10,112 nt of DNA from an uncultured Clostridia bacterium (GCA_937919155.1 CALFPM010000097.1:1-10112), one strand, 5' to 3'; shown: positions 1-7,106, counted from the first letter of the stretch. Notes: generated by a model not told the origin, from the letters alone. Numbers and translations are program-made.

Positions 1-1
1 T

Positions 2-76
2 CGCGGTCAGAGAACAAAAACAAACGCCAGAACACGTAAAGGCGCTAAGAAAACAGTAGCAAACAAAAAGAAATAA
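2..76 (+). CDS. rpsM: 30S ribosomal protein S13, C-terminal end (partial)
   Basis: This is the last 24 codons of S13, open at the left window edge and ending in TAA at 74-76. The translated tail begins RGQRTKTNARTRKG and finishes in a lysine-rich run, which is the conserved arginine/lysine-rich C-terminal tail of S13 that contacts 16S rRNA in the small-subunit head. The next gene is rpsK, 19 bases downstream behind an AGGAGG at 80-85, which is the standard bacterial alpha-operon order (rpsM-rpsK-rpsD-rpoA-rplQ). Only the tail is visible, but tail plus neighbour make the call safe. Confidence 0.93.
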   Translation, partial: RGQRTKTNARTRKGAKKTVANKKK

Positions 77-95
77 TTTAGGAGGCTAAATAGCA

Positions 96-845
96 ATGGC
101 AGTTAAAAAGACAGCTTCTCGTAAGAGAATCGTGCGTAAGAACATTGAACGTGGCCAGGCTCACATCCAGTCTACATTTAACAACACAATTGTTACAATC
201 ACAGACATGCAGGGCAACGCAATTTCTTGGGCAAGTGCAGGTGGCCTCGGTTTCAGAGGTTCAAGACAGGCAACTCCTTACGCTGCACAGATGGTTAGCG
301 AAACAGCAGCTAAAGCAGCTATGGAACACGGCCTTAAAACCGTTGAAGTATATGTAAAAGGTCCTGGCCAGGGTAGAGAATCTGCAATCAGAGCTCTCCA
401 GACAGCAGGTCTTGAAGTTAGTATGATCGATAGTGCATTTGCGGTTATTTTAGGTATGGTATATAATTACCTACCGTTTATGACGTTGCCTATATACACC
501 ATAATATCCAAGCTAGATAAAAACGTTATCGAGGCATCCCAAGACCTTGGTTGTAATAAGTTTATGGTTATTACCAAAATAATTCTCCCTCTTTCCAAGA
601 GCGGTATCGTTTCGGGTATAACTATGGTGTTTGTTCCTGCAATCAGTACGTTCTATATTTCCCAAAAGCTTGGTGGCACAAATAGCCGTTTAATAGGCGA
701 GGAAATAGAATCGGCGTTTATGAGCAGCGGTAACAAGAATTTTGGTAGCGCCATTTCGCTGGTTTTGATGATTTTAATAATGGTTTCGATATTTGTTATG
801 AACAAATTCTCGGATGACGAAGAAGGCGGGGGTATGTTACTATGA
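96..845 (+). CDS. rpsK: Chimeric ORF: ribosomal protein S11 (truncated) fused to C-terminal half of a PotB permease
   Basis: One 249-codon frame made of two unrelated proteins. Residues 1-111 are S11, with the family landmarks IQSTFNNTIVTITD (24-37), SWASAGGLGFRGSR (44-57) and the KGPGQGRESAIRAL stretch. S11 should continue for about 20 residues through the universally conserved PHNGCRPPKRRRV tail, which binds 16S rRNA in the platform. Instead, from about residue 112 the frame reads as an ABC permease of the PotB (spermidine/putrescine) type: GMVYNYLPFM at 120-129, an EAA loop at about 145-165 (EASQDLGC), GITMVFVPAISTF at 174-186 and a final membrane helix. PotB is normally about 270-280 residues, so only the second half is present. 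An AGGAGG at 80-85 serves the S11 start. The stop overlaps the next start (ATGA, 842-845). As written, S11 would be defective and PotB would lack its first helices, so this is either a contig mis-join or a rearrangement made tolerable by another rpsK copy. Confidence 0.85.
   Translation: MAVKKTASRKRIVRKNIERGQAHIQSTFNNTIVTITDMQGNAISWASAGGLGFRGSRQATPYAAQMVSETAAKAAMEHGLKTVEVYVKGPGQGRESAIRALQTAGLEVSMIDSAFAVILGMVYNYLPFMTLPIYTIISKLDKNVIEASQDLGCNKFMVITKIILPLSKSGIVSGITMVFVPAISTFYISQKLGGTNSRLIGEEIESAFMSSGNKNFGSAISLVLMILIMVSIFVMNKFSDDEEGGGMLL
423..434 (+). other. In-frame junction between rpsK and potB sequence
   Basis: Up to Met110-Ile111 (423-428) the reading matches S11, whose next residues are normally Lys-Asp-Val-Thr-Pro. 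From Ser113 (432) on it matches a PotB permease (SAFAVILGMVYNYLPFM). The change is abrupt, stays in frame and carries no linker, terminator or start codon. Style also shifts: the S11 side is ribosomal-like, while the permease side uses codons such as TTA and CTA and is more AT-rich. The exact breakpoint cannot be fixed to the base without the parent sequences. Confidence 0.8.
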
Positions 846-1642
846 AATATCTTTCCAAAATATACATTTCCGTTATCTTTTTCTTGTTGTACGCACCGAT
901 TTTGGTAATGATTGTTTTCTCGTTCAATTCGTCGGACAGCTTAAGCGTTATGAACGGGTTTTCATTTAAGAATTACCAAGAGGTGTTTAGAAATTCCGAG
1001 GTAATCGGAGCGTTTAAAAACACACTGATTCTTGCTGTTTCAACTGCAGCTATTTCGGGTGTGCTTGGTACTGCAGCAGCTGTTGGTATTAGCAGAATGC
1101 GCAGCAAATATCTTCGCACAAGCATCCTTTCAATTACAAATATTCCTATGATGAACCCCGATATAGTTACCGGTGTTTCGCTTATGCTTTTGTTTGTTTC
1201 CACAGGTGCTATTATCGGTCTTCAAACAACGCTTAGCTTTTGGACTCTTTTAATTGCGCACGTTACGTTTAGCTTGCCATATGTGATTTTATCGGTATTA
1301 CCTAAAATAAAACAGATGGATAAGCACCTTACAGAAGCGGCGATGGACCTTGGATGTACTCCGCTTATGGCTTTTTTTAAGGTGGAGCTTCCTTGTATAA
1401 TGCCCGGTGTTGTTTCGGGTATCACAATGGTTTTTGTTCCCTCGGTAAGTACGTTTTATATTTCGCAGAAACTCGGCGGCGGTTCGTTTGACCTTATCGG
1501 TGACGTTATCGAAAGACAGTTCCAGCAGTCTTATAACTACAATCTCGGCGCATCGCTTTCACTTGTTCTTATGGTGCTTATTCTTATCTGTATGGCGGTT
1601 ATGAACCGCTTTTCGGGTGATGAGGAGGGCATGGTTATATGA
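842..1642 (+). CDS. Hybrid ABC polyamine permease: PotC N-terminal part joined to PotB C-terminal part
   Basis: This 266-residue membrane protein is of the spermidine/putrescine ABC permease class (BPD_transp_1), a subunit that would pair with a second permease and a PotA ATPase. Residues 1 to about 190 are PotC: an N-terminal helix with FFLLYAPILVMIVFSFN (13-29), then NTLILAVSTAA, NIPMMNPDIVTG (100-111), and the EAA loop at about 165-185 (EAAMDLGCTPLMAFFKVELP). PotC should continue with a TLSxDDFxISYF motif, as the next gene does. From about residue 191 this protein instead has the PotB ending: GITMVFVPSVSTFYISQKLGGG (193-214) and a final helix. The C-terminus closely parallels that of the gene upstream. 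The start overlaps the previous stop by ATGA, and its own stop overlaps the next start by ATGA (1639-1642). Length and helix count are those of a complete permease, so the hybrid could fold. Whether it is real or an assembly product is open. Confidence 0.8.
   Translation: MKYLSKIYISVIFFLLYAPILVMIVFSFNSSDSLSVMNGFSFKNYQEVFRNSEVIGAFKNTLILAVSTAAISGVLGTAAAVGISRMRSKYLRTSILSITNIPMMNPDIVTGVSLMLLFVSTGAIIGLQTTLSFWTLLIAHVTFSLPYVILSVLPKIKQMDKHLTEAAMDLGCTPLMAFFKVELPCIMPGVVSGITMVFVPSVSTFYISQKLGGGSFDLIGDVIERQFQQSYNYNLGASLSLVLMVLILICMAVMNRFSGDEEGMVI
1403..1422 (+). other. PotC-to-PotB switch point inside the hybrid permease
   Basis: The EAA loop and the following IMPGVVSG segment (residues about 186-193) are similar in PotB and PotC, and the identity of the protein changes from PotC to PotB across them. 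The string gtttcgggtat at 1412-1422 also occurs at 609-619 in the preceding potB fragment, giving a short homology at the switch. The exact point is inferred from which family each side resembles. Confidence 0.6.
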
Positions 1643-2442
1643 AAGCTGCTTCAAAGATTTACACAGCTTTGGTTTTCCTTTTCCTCTATGCACCCATTAT
1701 CGTTATGATAATTTTTTCATTCAACGGCACAAGCAGCACGAGTGTGCTTTCTGGTTTTTCGCTTCAGTGGTACAAATCGTTGCTTGAAGATGAGGCAACA
1801 CTCAAAGCACTTTCAAACACGCTTGTTCTTGCTGTGTGTTCATCGCTTATCGCAACGGTGCTCGGCACTGCGGCGGCAGTCGGACTTGATAAATTCAGAA
1901 AAGGTGCTCTGCGCTCAGGTGTGATGGCGGTAACCAATATTCCTATGATGAACCCCGAAATAGTAACGGGTATTTCGATGATGCTTCTTTTTGTTTTTGT
2001 CGGAAAGCTTGTGAGCATTGATTCCGTTCTCGGTTTCGGCACTTTGCTCATTGCCCATGTTACTTTTAACCTGCCTTATATCATTCTCAATGTTCTGCCC
2101 AAGCTCCGCCAGACGGACAGAAATCTTGCGGAAGCTGCTCAGGATTTGGGTTGCAAACCCGTTTCCGCGTTCTTCAAGGTTGTTCTTCCTTCGATTATGC
2201 CGGGCATGATTACGGGTATGATTACCGCATTTACTCTTTCACTTGATGATTTCATCATCAGCTATTTTACAAGCGGACCGGGTTTCCAGACGCTTCCCAT
2301 TGCCATTTTCTCAATGACAAAGAAAAGGGTAAAACCCGATATGTATGCACTTTCTGCTTTGATTTTTGTCAGCATTCTTCTTTTGCTTATCCTGTATAAC
2401 ATAGCACAGGCAAAGAGCGAGGAAAAATCAAAGAAGAAATAA
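1639..2442 (+). CDS. potC: Spermidine/putrescine ABC transporter permease PotC
   Basis: Complete 267-residue inner-membrane permease of the polyamine ABC importer. It has the PotC N-terminal helix (VFLFLYAPIIVMIIFSFNG, 12-30), NIPMMNPEIVTG, an EAA loop (EAAQDLGCKPVSAFFKVVLP) that docks on the ATPase, and the diagnostic PotC ending TLSLDDFIISYFTSGPG, SIAIYSM-like AIFSMTKKRVKP, a last helix and a lysine-rich tail. About six membrane segments are visible, which is normal. The start is ATG within an ATGA overlap with the hybrid upstream, so translation is probably coupled. Its TAA overlaps the Shine-Dalgarno of the potD-like gene. It is the only permease gene here that looks normal from end to end. 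The partner PotB exists only as C-terminal pieces, and PotA is not in the window. Confidence 0.92.
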   Translation: MKAASKIYTALVFLFLYAPIIVMIIFSFNGTSSTSVLSGFSLQWYKSLLEDEATLKALSNTLVLAVCSSLIATVLGTAAAVGLDKFRKGALRSGVMAVTNIPMMNPEIVTGISMMLLFVFVGKLVSIDSVLGFGTLLIAHVTFNLPYIILNVLPKLRQTDRNLAEAAQDLGCKPVSAFFKVVLPSIMPGMITGMITAFTLSLDDFIISYFTSGPGFQTLPIAIFSMTKKRVKPDMYALSALIFVSILLLLILYNIAQAKSEEKSKKK

Positions 2443-2454
2443 GGAGTGGTTTTG

Positions 2455-3723
2455 TTGAAAAAAAGAATTGCATCTGTGCTTTTTGTGCTGATGTTTTCGC
2501 TTTTGCCTCTGAGCACCGCATTTGCGGCAGAGCAGAGCGATATAGATGCCCTCAGAGGCACAAAGCTCTATGTTTATAACTGGGGCGAATACATTTCCGA
2601 TGGTGCAGACGGTACTCTCGATGTAAACAAAGCTTTTGAAGAAAAATACGGCATAGAAGTTGTTTATGACACATTCGACAACAACGAAGTTATGTATTCA
2701 AAGCTCAAAAGCGGCGGCGTTTCATACGATATCGTTATCCCTTCGGATTATATGATTCAGAGAATGATTGCGGAAAATATGCTTGATAAAATTGATTTTG
2801 CCAACATTCCCAATTATAAATACATTCCCGAAAAATACAAAAATCTTGCCCACGACCCCAAAAACGAATATTCCGTGCCCTACACCGTGGGAATGGTCGG
2901 ACTTATCTACAACACCGAAATGGTGAGTGAAGCGCCCGACAGCTGGACGGCACTGTGGGACGAAAACTATGCAAACAGTGTTCTTATGATTAATAATCCC
3001 CGTGATGCTTTTGCAATTTCACAGAGCATTCTCGGCATGGATTTCAATAATGAATCCGAAGTTTCGTGGCGCGTTGCCGCAGAACTTCTCAAAGAGCAGA
3101 AAAGCATATCTCCCGCTTATGTAAACGATGAAATATTTCTTAAAATGGAGTCGGGAGAGGCTGCACTTGCTCCCTATTATGCAGGCGATTTCCTGACAAT
3201 GCAGGAAAATAATCCTGCGCTGAGCTTTGTGTATCCCAAGGAAGGTGTCAACTTCTTTGTTGATGCTGCCTGTGTGCTGAAAGGTGCGCAGAATAAACTT
3301 GCGGCAGAGCTTTACATCAACTTCCTTCTAGAGCCTGATGTGGCCCTTGCCAATGCAGAATATATCTGCTATGCAAGTCCCCATACAGAGGTTTATTCCA
3401 ACCCCGAATATTCATTCTATGAAGATGAAATTCTTTATCCCGAAGACGGAAAGTTCAAAACACAGCTTTTCCTTAATCTGAAGCCTGAAACTCTGGCACT
3501 TATGAGCACTCTTTGGGATGATGTTAAAAATCATGTGCCTTCTCCCGCTTCAAGTAACCGCGCATTTTTCTTCGGAGGTGCTACTCAGGCGGTTGCCGAT
3601 GACGGCGAGGTTATGACTCCCGAGGCAAGAAGATATGCACTGTATATCGGTATTTTTGCGCTTGTTTGTGTTGCTTACATTGTTTTCAGATATGCACGCA
3701 AAAAATACCGCGAAAAAGTTTAA
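2455..3723 (+). CDS. potD: PotD-like polyamine-binding protein with C-terminal membrane anchor
   Basis: Extracytoplasmic solute-binding subunit that would deliver spermidine/putrescine to the PotBC permease. The longest frame begins at a GTG (2446) that lies inside the ribosome-binding site AAGGAG (2441-2446), so TTG at 2455 (8-base spacing) is the better start, giving 422 residues. A signal peptide is clear (MKKR, hydrophobic core, AFA before AEQSD near residue 24), but there is no lipobox cysteine. The mature part opens with LYVYNWGEYIS, the usual start of the PotD fold, followed by VVYDTFDNNEVMYSKL and the YDIVIPSDYMI segment. Family members are typically about 350 residues. This one has an extra C-terminal hydrophobic helix at about 394-411 (LYIGIFALVCVAYIVF) followed by basic residues, so it is probably anchored by that helix instead of a lipid. 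It follows potC directly, 15 bases before the next gene. Confidence 0.9.
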   Translation: MKKRIASVLFVLMFSLLPLSTAFAAEQSDIDALRGTKLYVYNWGEYISDGADGTLDVNKAFEEKYGIEVVYDTFDNNEVMYSKLKSGGVSYDIVIPSDYMIQRMIAENMLDKIDFANIPNYKYIPEKYKNLAHDPKNEYSVPYTVGMVGLIYNTEMVSEAPDSWTALWDENYANSVLMINNPRDAFAISQSILGMDFNNESEVSWRVAAELLKEQKSISPAYVNDEIFLKMESGEAALAPYYAGDFLTMQENNPALSFVYPKEGVNFFVDAACVLKGAQNKLAAELYINFLLEPDVALANAEYICYASPHTEVYSNPEYSFYEDEILYPEDGKFKTQLFLNLKPETLALMSTLWDDVKNHVPSPASSNRAFFFGGATQAVADDGEVMTPEARRYALYIGIFALVCVAYIVFRYARKKYREKV

Positions 3724-3738
3724 ATTCAGGAGGATTTT

Positions 3739-5094
3739 ATGTCTGAAAAAAGAAGCAGTTTTACCGGAAAAATCGGTTTCGTGCTTGCTGCGGCAGGCTC
3801 GGCGGTAGGACTGGGCAATATCTGGCGTTTCCCTTATCTTGCGGCTAAATACGGCGGCGGAATTTTTCTGCTTGTCTATCTTATTCTTGCGGTAACTTTC
3901 GGCTTTGCTCTTATGGTCGGAGAAATTGCATTGGGCAGAAAGACCGGTCAGAGTGCAATTACTGCATTCAAATCGCTTGACAAAAGATTTTCGTTTGTCG
4001 GCGTGCTTGCATCTCTTATCCCCGCACTGATTCTTCCTTATTACTCCGTTATCGGCGGTTGGGTAACAAAATATCTTGCCGTTTTTGTGAGCGGAGGTGC
4101 ATCGGCATCTGCGGCGGATGATTATTTCACAGGTTTCATTTCAAAACCCGTTGAACCTATCGGATGGTTCCTTATTTTCATTGCTCTTACTGCGGTAATC
4201 GTTCTTCTCGGTGTTGAAAAAGGCGTTGAGAAGGTGAGTAAGATTATGATGCCCGTTCTTGTTGTGCTCACTTTGTTTATTGCAATTTATGCAATGACAA
4301 TTCCCGGCGCAATGGATGGCGTTAAGTATTACATCACACCCGATTTCAGCAAATTCTCCGCAACAACCGTTCTTGCGGCAATGGGTCAGCTTTTCTATTC
4401 AATGAGCCTTGCAATGGGTATTATGATAACCTACGGTTCATATATGAAAAAAGATGTTAACCTTGAAAAATCCGTGAGACAGATTGAGATTTTTGACACC
4501 GGTATTGCATTCCTTGCTGGTCTTATGATTATCCCTGCCGTTTTCGCTTTCTCAGGCGGAGATGAAACTGCACTCGGCAAAGGCCCCAGCCTCATGTTTA
4601 TCACTCTGCCCAAGGTGTTTGACAGCATGAAAGGCGGCACATTCATCGGTGCACTCTTTTTCCTGCTTGTTCTCTTCGCTGCGCTCACATCATCAATTTC
4701 ACTTATGGAAACCGTTGTTTCAATTGTCAAGGATAAAACCGGCTGGAACAGAAAGCTTATCTGTTTTGTTGTTCTTGCAATGTGTGTTGTTCTCGGACTT
4801 CCCTCATGCTTCGGTTTCAGCATCTGGAGCGATTTTGCAGTTGGCGGACTTTCAATCCTTGACATTTTTGATTTCGTCACAAACAGCGTTATGATGCCCA
4901 TTGTTGCATTCTTCACCTGCATATTCATCGGTTATATTCTTAAGCCCAAGGCTATTATTGAAGAAGTTGAAATCGGTTGCAAATTCAAGGCGAAAACACT
5001 TTTCACTATTGTTATCAAATACATTGCCCCCGTGTGCATTATCCTTATTCTTATTTCATCCGTGCTTGACGCACTGGGAATTATGAAAATCTAA
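3739..5094 (+). CDS. Neurotransmitter:sodium symporter (NSS/SNF) family transporter
   Basis: A 451-residue polytopic membrane protein of the LeuT-fold NSS family, which imports amino acids or related amines using the sodium gradient. The first helix reads GSAVGLGNIWRFP (20-32) and falls in register with LeuT numbering, keeping Ala22, Val23, Asn27 and the gate Arg30. GQLFYSMSLAMGIMITYGSYM (about 216-236) is the unwound helix 6, and ALTSSISLMETV (315-326) is helix 8 with the sodium-site Thr-Ser pair. About 11 helices are visible, and the length is that of bacterial 11-helix members such as Tyt1 and MhsT. An AGGAGG at 3728-3733 precedes the ATG. The gene lies 15 bases after the potD-like gene with no terminator between, so it is probably co-transcribed. 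Substrate cannot be told from the sequence; the neighbour suggests an amine or amino acid. Confidence 0.93.
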   Translation: MSEKRSSFTGKIGFVLAAAGSAVGLGNIWRFPYLAAKYGGGIFLLVYLILAVTFGFALMVGEIALGRKTGQSAITAFKSLDKRFSFVGVLASLIPALILPYYSVIGGWVTKYLAVFVSGGASASAADDYFTGFISKPVEPIGWFLIFIALTAVIVLLGVEKGVEKVSKIMMPVLVVLTLFIAIYAMTIPGAMDGVKYYITPDFSKFSATTVLAAMGQLFYSMSLAMGIMITYGSYMKKDVNLEKSVRQIEIFDTGIAFLAGLMIIPAVFAFSGGDETALGKGPSLMFITLPKVFDSMKGGTFIGALFFLLVLFAALTSSISLMETVVSIVKDKTGWNRKLICFVVLAMCVVLGLPSCFGFSIWSDFAVGGLSILDIFDFVTNSVMMPIVAFFTCIFIGYILKPKAIIEEVEIGCKFKAKTLFTIVIKYIAPVCIILILISSVLDALGIMKI

Positions 5095-5100
5095 AGGCAA

Positions 5101-5135
5101 ACCCCCGTTGCAAATCGCAACGGGGGTGATTTTAT
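5101..5135. terminator. Rho-independent terminator, probably bidirectional
   Basis: A perfect 11-bp stem (acccccgttgc at 5101-5111 with gcaacgggggt at 5117-5127) closes a 5-base loop. It is followed on the + strand by gattttatt, and on the - strand by a shorter T-containing tail. It begins 7 bases after the NSS gene stop and ends 5 bases before the stop of the convergent - strand gene, so it can serve both operons. Confidence 0.9.
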
Positions 5136-5872
5136 TCGTGTGAATATTGTCCGTGCAGGGCAGTTTTTTCGCCTCTTTGGATTGCAAATTCGGGGCAGCG
5201 GTGCAGGCAGCCAAGGCACATTGCGCATTTATCCTTGACCCATACGGGTTTTTCGCTCCTGATTTCAATTGCATCAACGGGGCATAGCTCTGCGCATTTT
5301 CCGCAGCCCGTGCAGGTATCTTTTACAGACAGCGTTTCTGTTCTGCGCATATTTTCGTAATCTTTATAAAAGACACCGCAAAAAGGAAGCCTGCGGAAAT
5401 CGTAATTGCCTTCAGCAGTTCTTTCAATTTTCTTGATAATCTTATCTATATGTTTATCAGCTTTTTGGTTTGTTTTTTCAACTTTGGCTTTGTCCGAAAC
5501 ATCATAAACAGGTGTCCAGGTGTCGGGCATTTTTACGGAATAAGCCGCATTAACGCAAATTTTCTTTTCTGAAAGGAGGTTTTTCAGCATCTTGCTTGCG
5601 CCGCCTGAAAACCCTCCGAATGTTACGACAGTAAAAACATAATTATCTTTAGATTTGAGATTCATTTTCTCGATGAAGTCAATAACCGTAACGGGCAGAC
5701 CCAGATTGTAAACAGGACAAACAAGACCGATTTTTTCATTCGGTTGGGTAATGAAATTGAATTTTTCGCTTTTAAGACAGAGGTCAAGGGGGATTGCTCT
5801 GTCATCAAGAGCCTCTGCAATTCTTTGCGCAACATGTTTGCTGTTGCCTGTGGCTGAAAAATAAAAAATCAT
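5132..5872 (-). CDS. EFR1-family flavodoxin/ferredoxin fusion protein
   Basis: A 246-residue cytoplasmic redox protein. The N-terminal flavodoxin-like domain starts with IFYFSATGNSKHVA, in which SATGNSK (6-12) is the FMN-phosphate loop, and contains PVYNLGLP (53-60) and TFGGFSGGA (84-92). After a charged linker at about 125-160, the C-terminus holds two [4Fe-4S] ferredoxin motifs: Cys187/190/193/197 (CTGCGKCAELCP) and Cys216/219/222/226 (CAMCLGCLHRCP). This order is that of the EFR1 family, common in anaerobic Clostridia, presumed to shuttle electrons between FMN and iron-sulfur centres; the partner is unknown. The ATG overlaps the stop of the upstream CLC gene (ATGA on the - strand), so the two are translated together. 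Its stop lies next to the shared terminator. Nothing in it looks broken. Confidence 0.92.
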   Translation of the reverse strand: MIFYFSATGNSKHVAQRIAEALDDRAIPLDLCLKSEKFNFITQPNEKIGLVCPVYNLGLPVTVIDFIEKMNLKSKDNYVFTVVTFGGFSGGASKMLKNLLSEKKICVNAAYSVKMPDTWTPVYDVSDKAKVEKTNQKADKHIDKIIKKIERTAEGNYDFRRLPFCGVFYKDYENMRRTETLSVKDTCTGCGKCAELCPVDAIEIRSEKPVWVKDKCAMCLGCLHRCPEFAIQRGEKTALHGQYSHE

Positions 5873-7080
5873 TTAATCACCATAAATTCTTTTTTTCTGA
5901 AAAGGCTTACTTTTCCCGAGGTGAATGCGCCTGTAAATGCGGCGATAATGAAAAAGAGAATACCGTCAATTCCGAACATTTCCATACATAAAACGCAAAC
6001 GGCAACAGGACATTTTGTTACACTTCCGAGCATAGATGCCATACCTGTTGCGGCGCCGAGAGAAACTGGTATTCCTGTTAAGGCTGAAATTGCACCGCCT
6101 GCGGTTGCGCCGATAAACAGAGAGGGAACAATTTCACCGCCTCTGAATCCGGAAGCTACGGAAATAACGGTGAACAAAATTTTTAAGATAAAAGCGAAAC
6201 GATAAACTTGGTGTTCCTCAAAAATTCTTTCAATAACAAAAATGCCGCCGCCGTTATAATCGCCGTTGTTTGTAATCATTGTGAGAAAAATAATAATTAA
6301 ACCACCGAGAAAAATTCTTATAAAAGGATTTTTTATCAGTTTTTCTGCTTTCTCTTCGCTGAAATGGAGGATGTGACAGAATAAAAAGCCGATAAAACCT
6401 ACGGCTGTGGCTATAACAACAATTCTCCAGATTAACGAAAAACAGAAAGCGGGCACGGTGTGAAGGTTAAATCTTTCAGGAGATACGCCCGAGGCTCTTG
6501 CGACCGCATATGCAGTAAGACTTGATATAAGAGCAGGGATGAATGAATGCAAACCGAATCTGACATTTCTGAGTGCTTCAATCACAAAAATGCAGGCTCC
6601 GAAAGGTGTGCCGAAAAGAGCTGAAAATGTTGCACTCATTCCGCAAACAGTAAGAATGCGGCGGTATTCACTGTTAAGATGAAGTTTTTTGGAAAAGGCA
6701 GAAGATATAACGGCGCCGATTTGAAGTGCAGCGCCTTCTCTGCCGGCAGAGGCACCGAAAAAATGGCTTATGACAGTGCCTGAGAAAATTGACGGTAGCA
6801 GGGGAGTGACAAGACAGTCGTCACCCAGTGCACTGCAGAAAGCATTTTTTGTGCCCATACCTTCCGTTTTACAAAGCTTGTAAATTGAAACTGACAATAT
6901 GCCGCCAATTGGCAGAAGATACAATATCCAACTGTGCTTATGACGCAGTTCTGTTACAAAGGCTATTGCGTTTAAAAAAAGTGAGCCTGTGGTACCGCAG
7001 ATTGCACCGATTGCAAGACTGAACAAAATGAGCTTTATAACAAATATTATTTTTTCTTTGTTACACTTTTTGGTTTCCAT
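5869..7080 (-). CDS. CLC-family anion transporter, possibly the fluoride-exporting CLC-F type
   Basis: A 403-residue polytopic CLC protein without CBS domains. The gating-glutamate loop is GREGAALQIG (113-122, Glu115). The filter position that in chloride-type CLCs is GSGIP reads GMGTK (74-78), placing Met75 where chloride transporters have serine. The GxFxP-type segment reads GFRGGEIVPSLFIGA (311-325). From what is known of CLC-F antiporters (for example the Enterococcus protein with Met79, Glu118 and Glu318), a Met in the filter, the Met-Glu spacing and a GGE motif point to fluoride/proton exchange. The Thr after GGE in that protein is Val here, so the call stays tentative. The start is ATG at 7080 with AAGGT about 8 bases upstream. 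Only about 40 bases separate it from the upstream recombinase stop, with no clear promoter or fluoride riboswitch. It is coupled to the EFR1 gene. Confidence 0.85.
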   Translation of the reverse strand: METKKCNKEKIIFVIKLILFSLAIGAICGTTGSLFLNAIAFVTELRHKHSWILYLLPIGGILSVSIYKLCKTEGMGTKNAFCSALGDDCLVTPLLPSIFSGTVISHFFGASAGREGAALQIGAVISSAFSKKLHLNSEYRRILTVCGMSATFSALFGTPFGACIFVIEALRNVRFGLHSFIPALISSLTAYAVARASGVSPERFNLHTVPAFCFSLIWRIVVIATAVGFIGFLFCHILHFSEEKAEKLIKNPFIRIFLGGLIIIFLTMITNNGDYNGGGIFVIERIFEEHQVYRFAFILKILFTVISVASGFRGGEIVPSLFIGATAGGAISALTGIPVSLGAATGMASMLGSVTKCPVAVCVLCMEMFGIDGILFFIIAAFTGAFTSGKVSLFRKKEFMVIK

Positions 7081-7106
7081 AATGTTTACCTTAAAAAATA
7101 AGAAGT

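Larger units (their letters stand above)
609..2214 (+). repeat. Two diverged tandem units of about 800 bp (potB C-terminus + potC N-terminus)
   Basis: Unit one (about 609-1411) and unit two (about 1412-2214) each hold the end of a PotB gene followed by the start of a PotC gene. Each unit begins at the same 11-base string, gtttcgggtat (609-619 and 1412-1422). The potC starts at 842 and 1639 lie 797 bases apart. Protein identity between the copies is only moderate by eye, but islands of nucleotide identity remain, for example 23 bases at 1139-1161 identical to 1936-1958 in the PotC NIPMMNP segment. The layout matches a crossover between paralogous potC and potB at the EAA-loop region, or a jump between two related operons during assembly. 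The divergence argues against a recent simple duplication. Confidence 0.7.

Noticed and set aside
4431..4928. Open - strand frame of 165 codons inside the NSS gene
   Set aside because: It is antisense to a clearly recognisable transporter and shows no domain or ribosome-binding site; it is a shadow frame.
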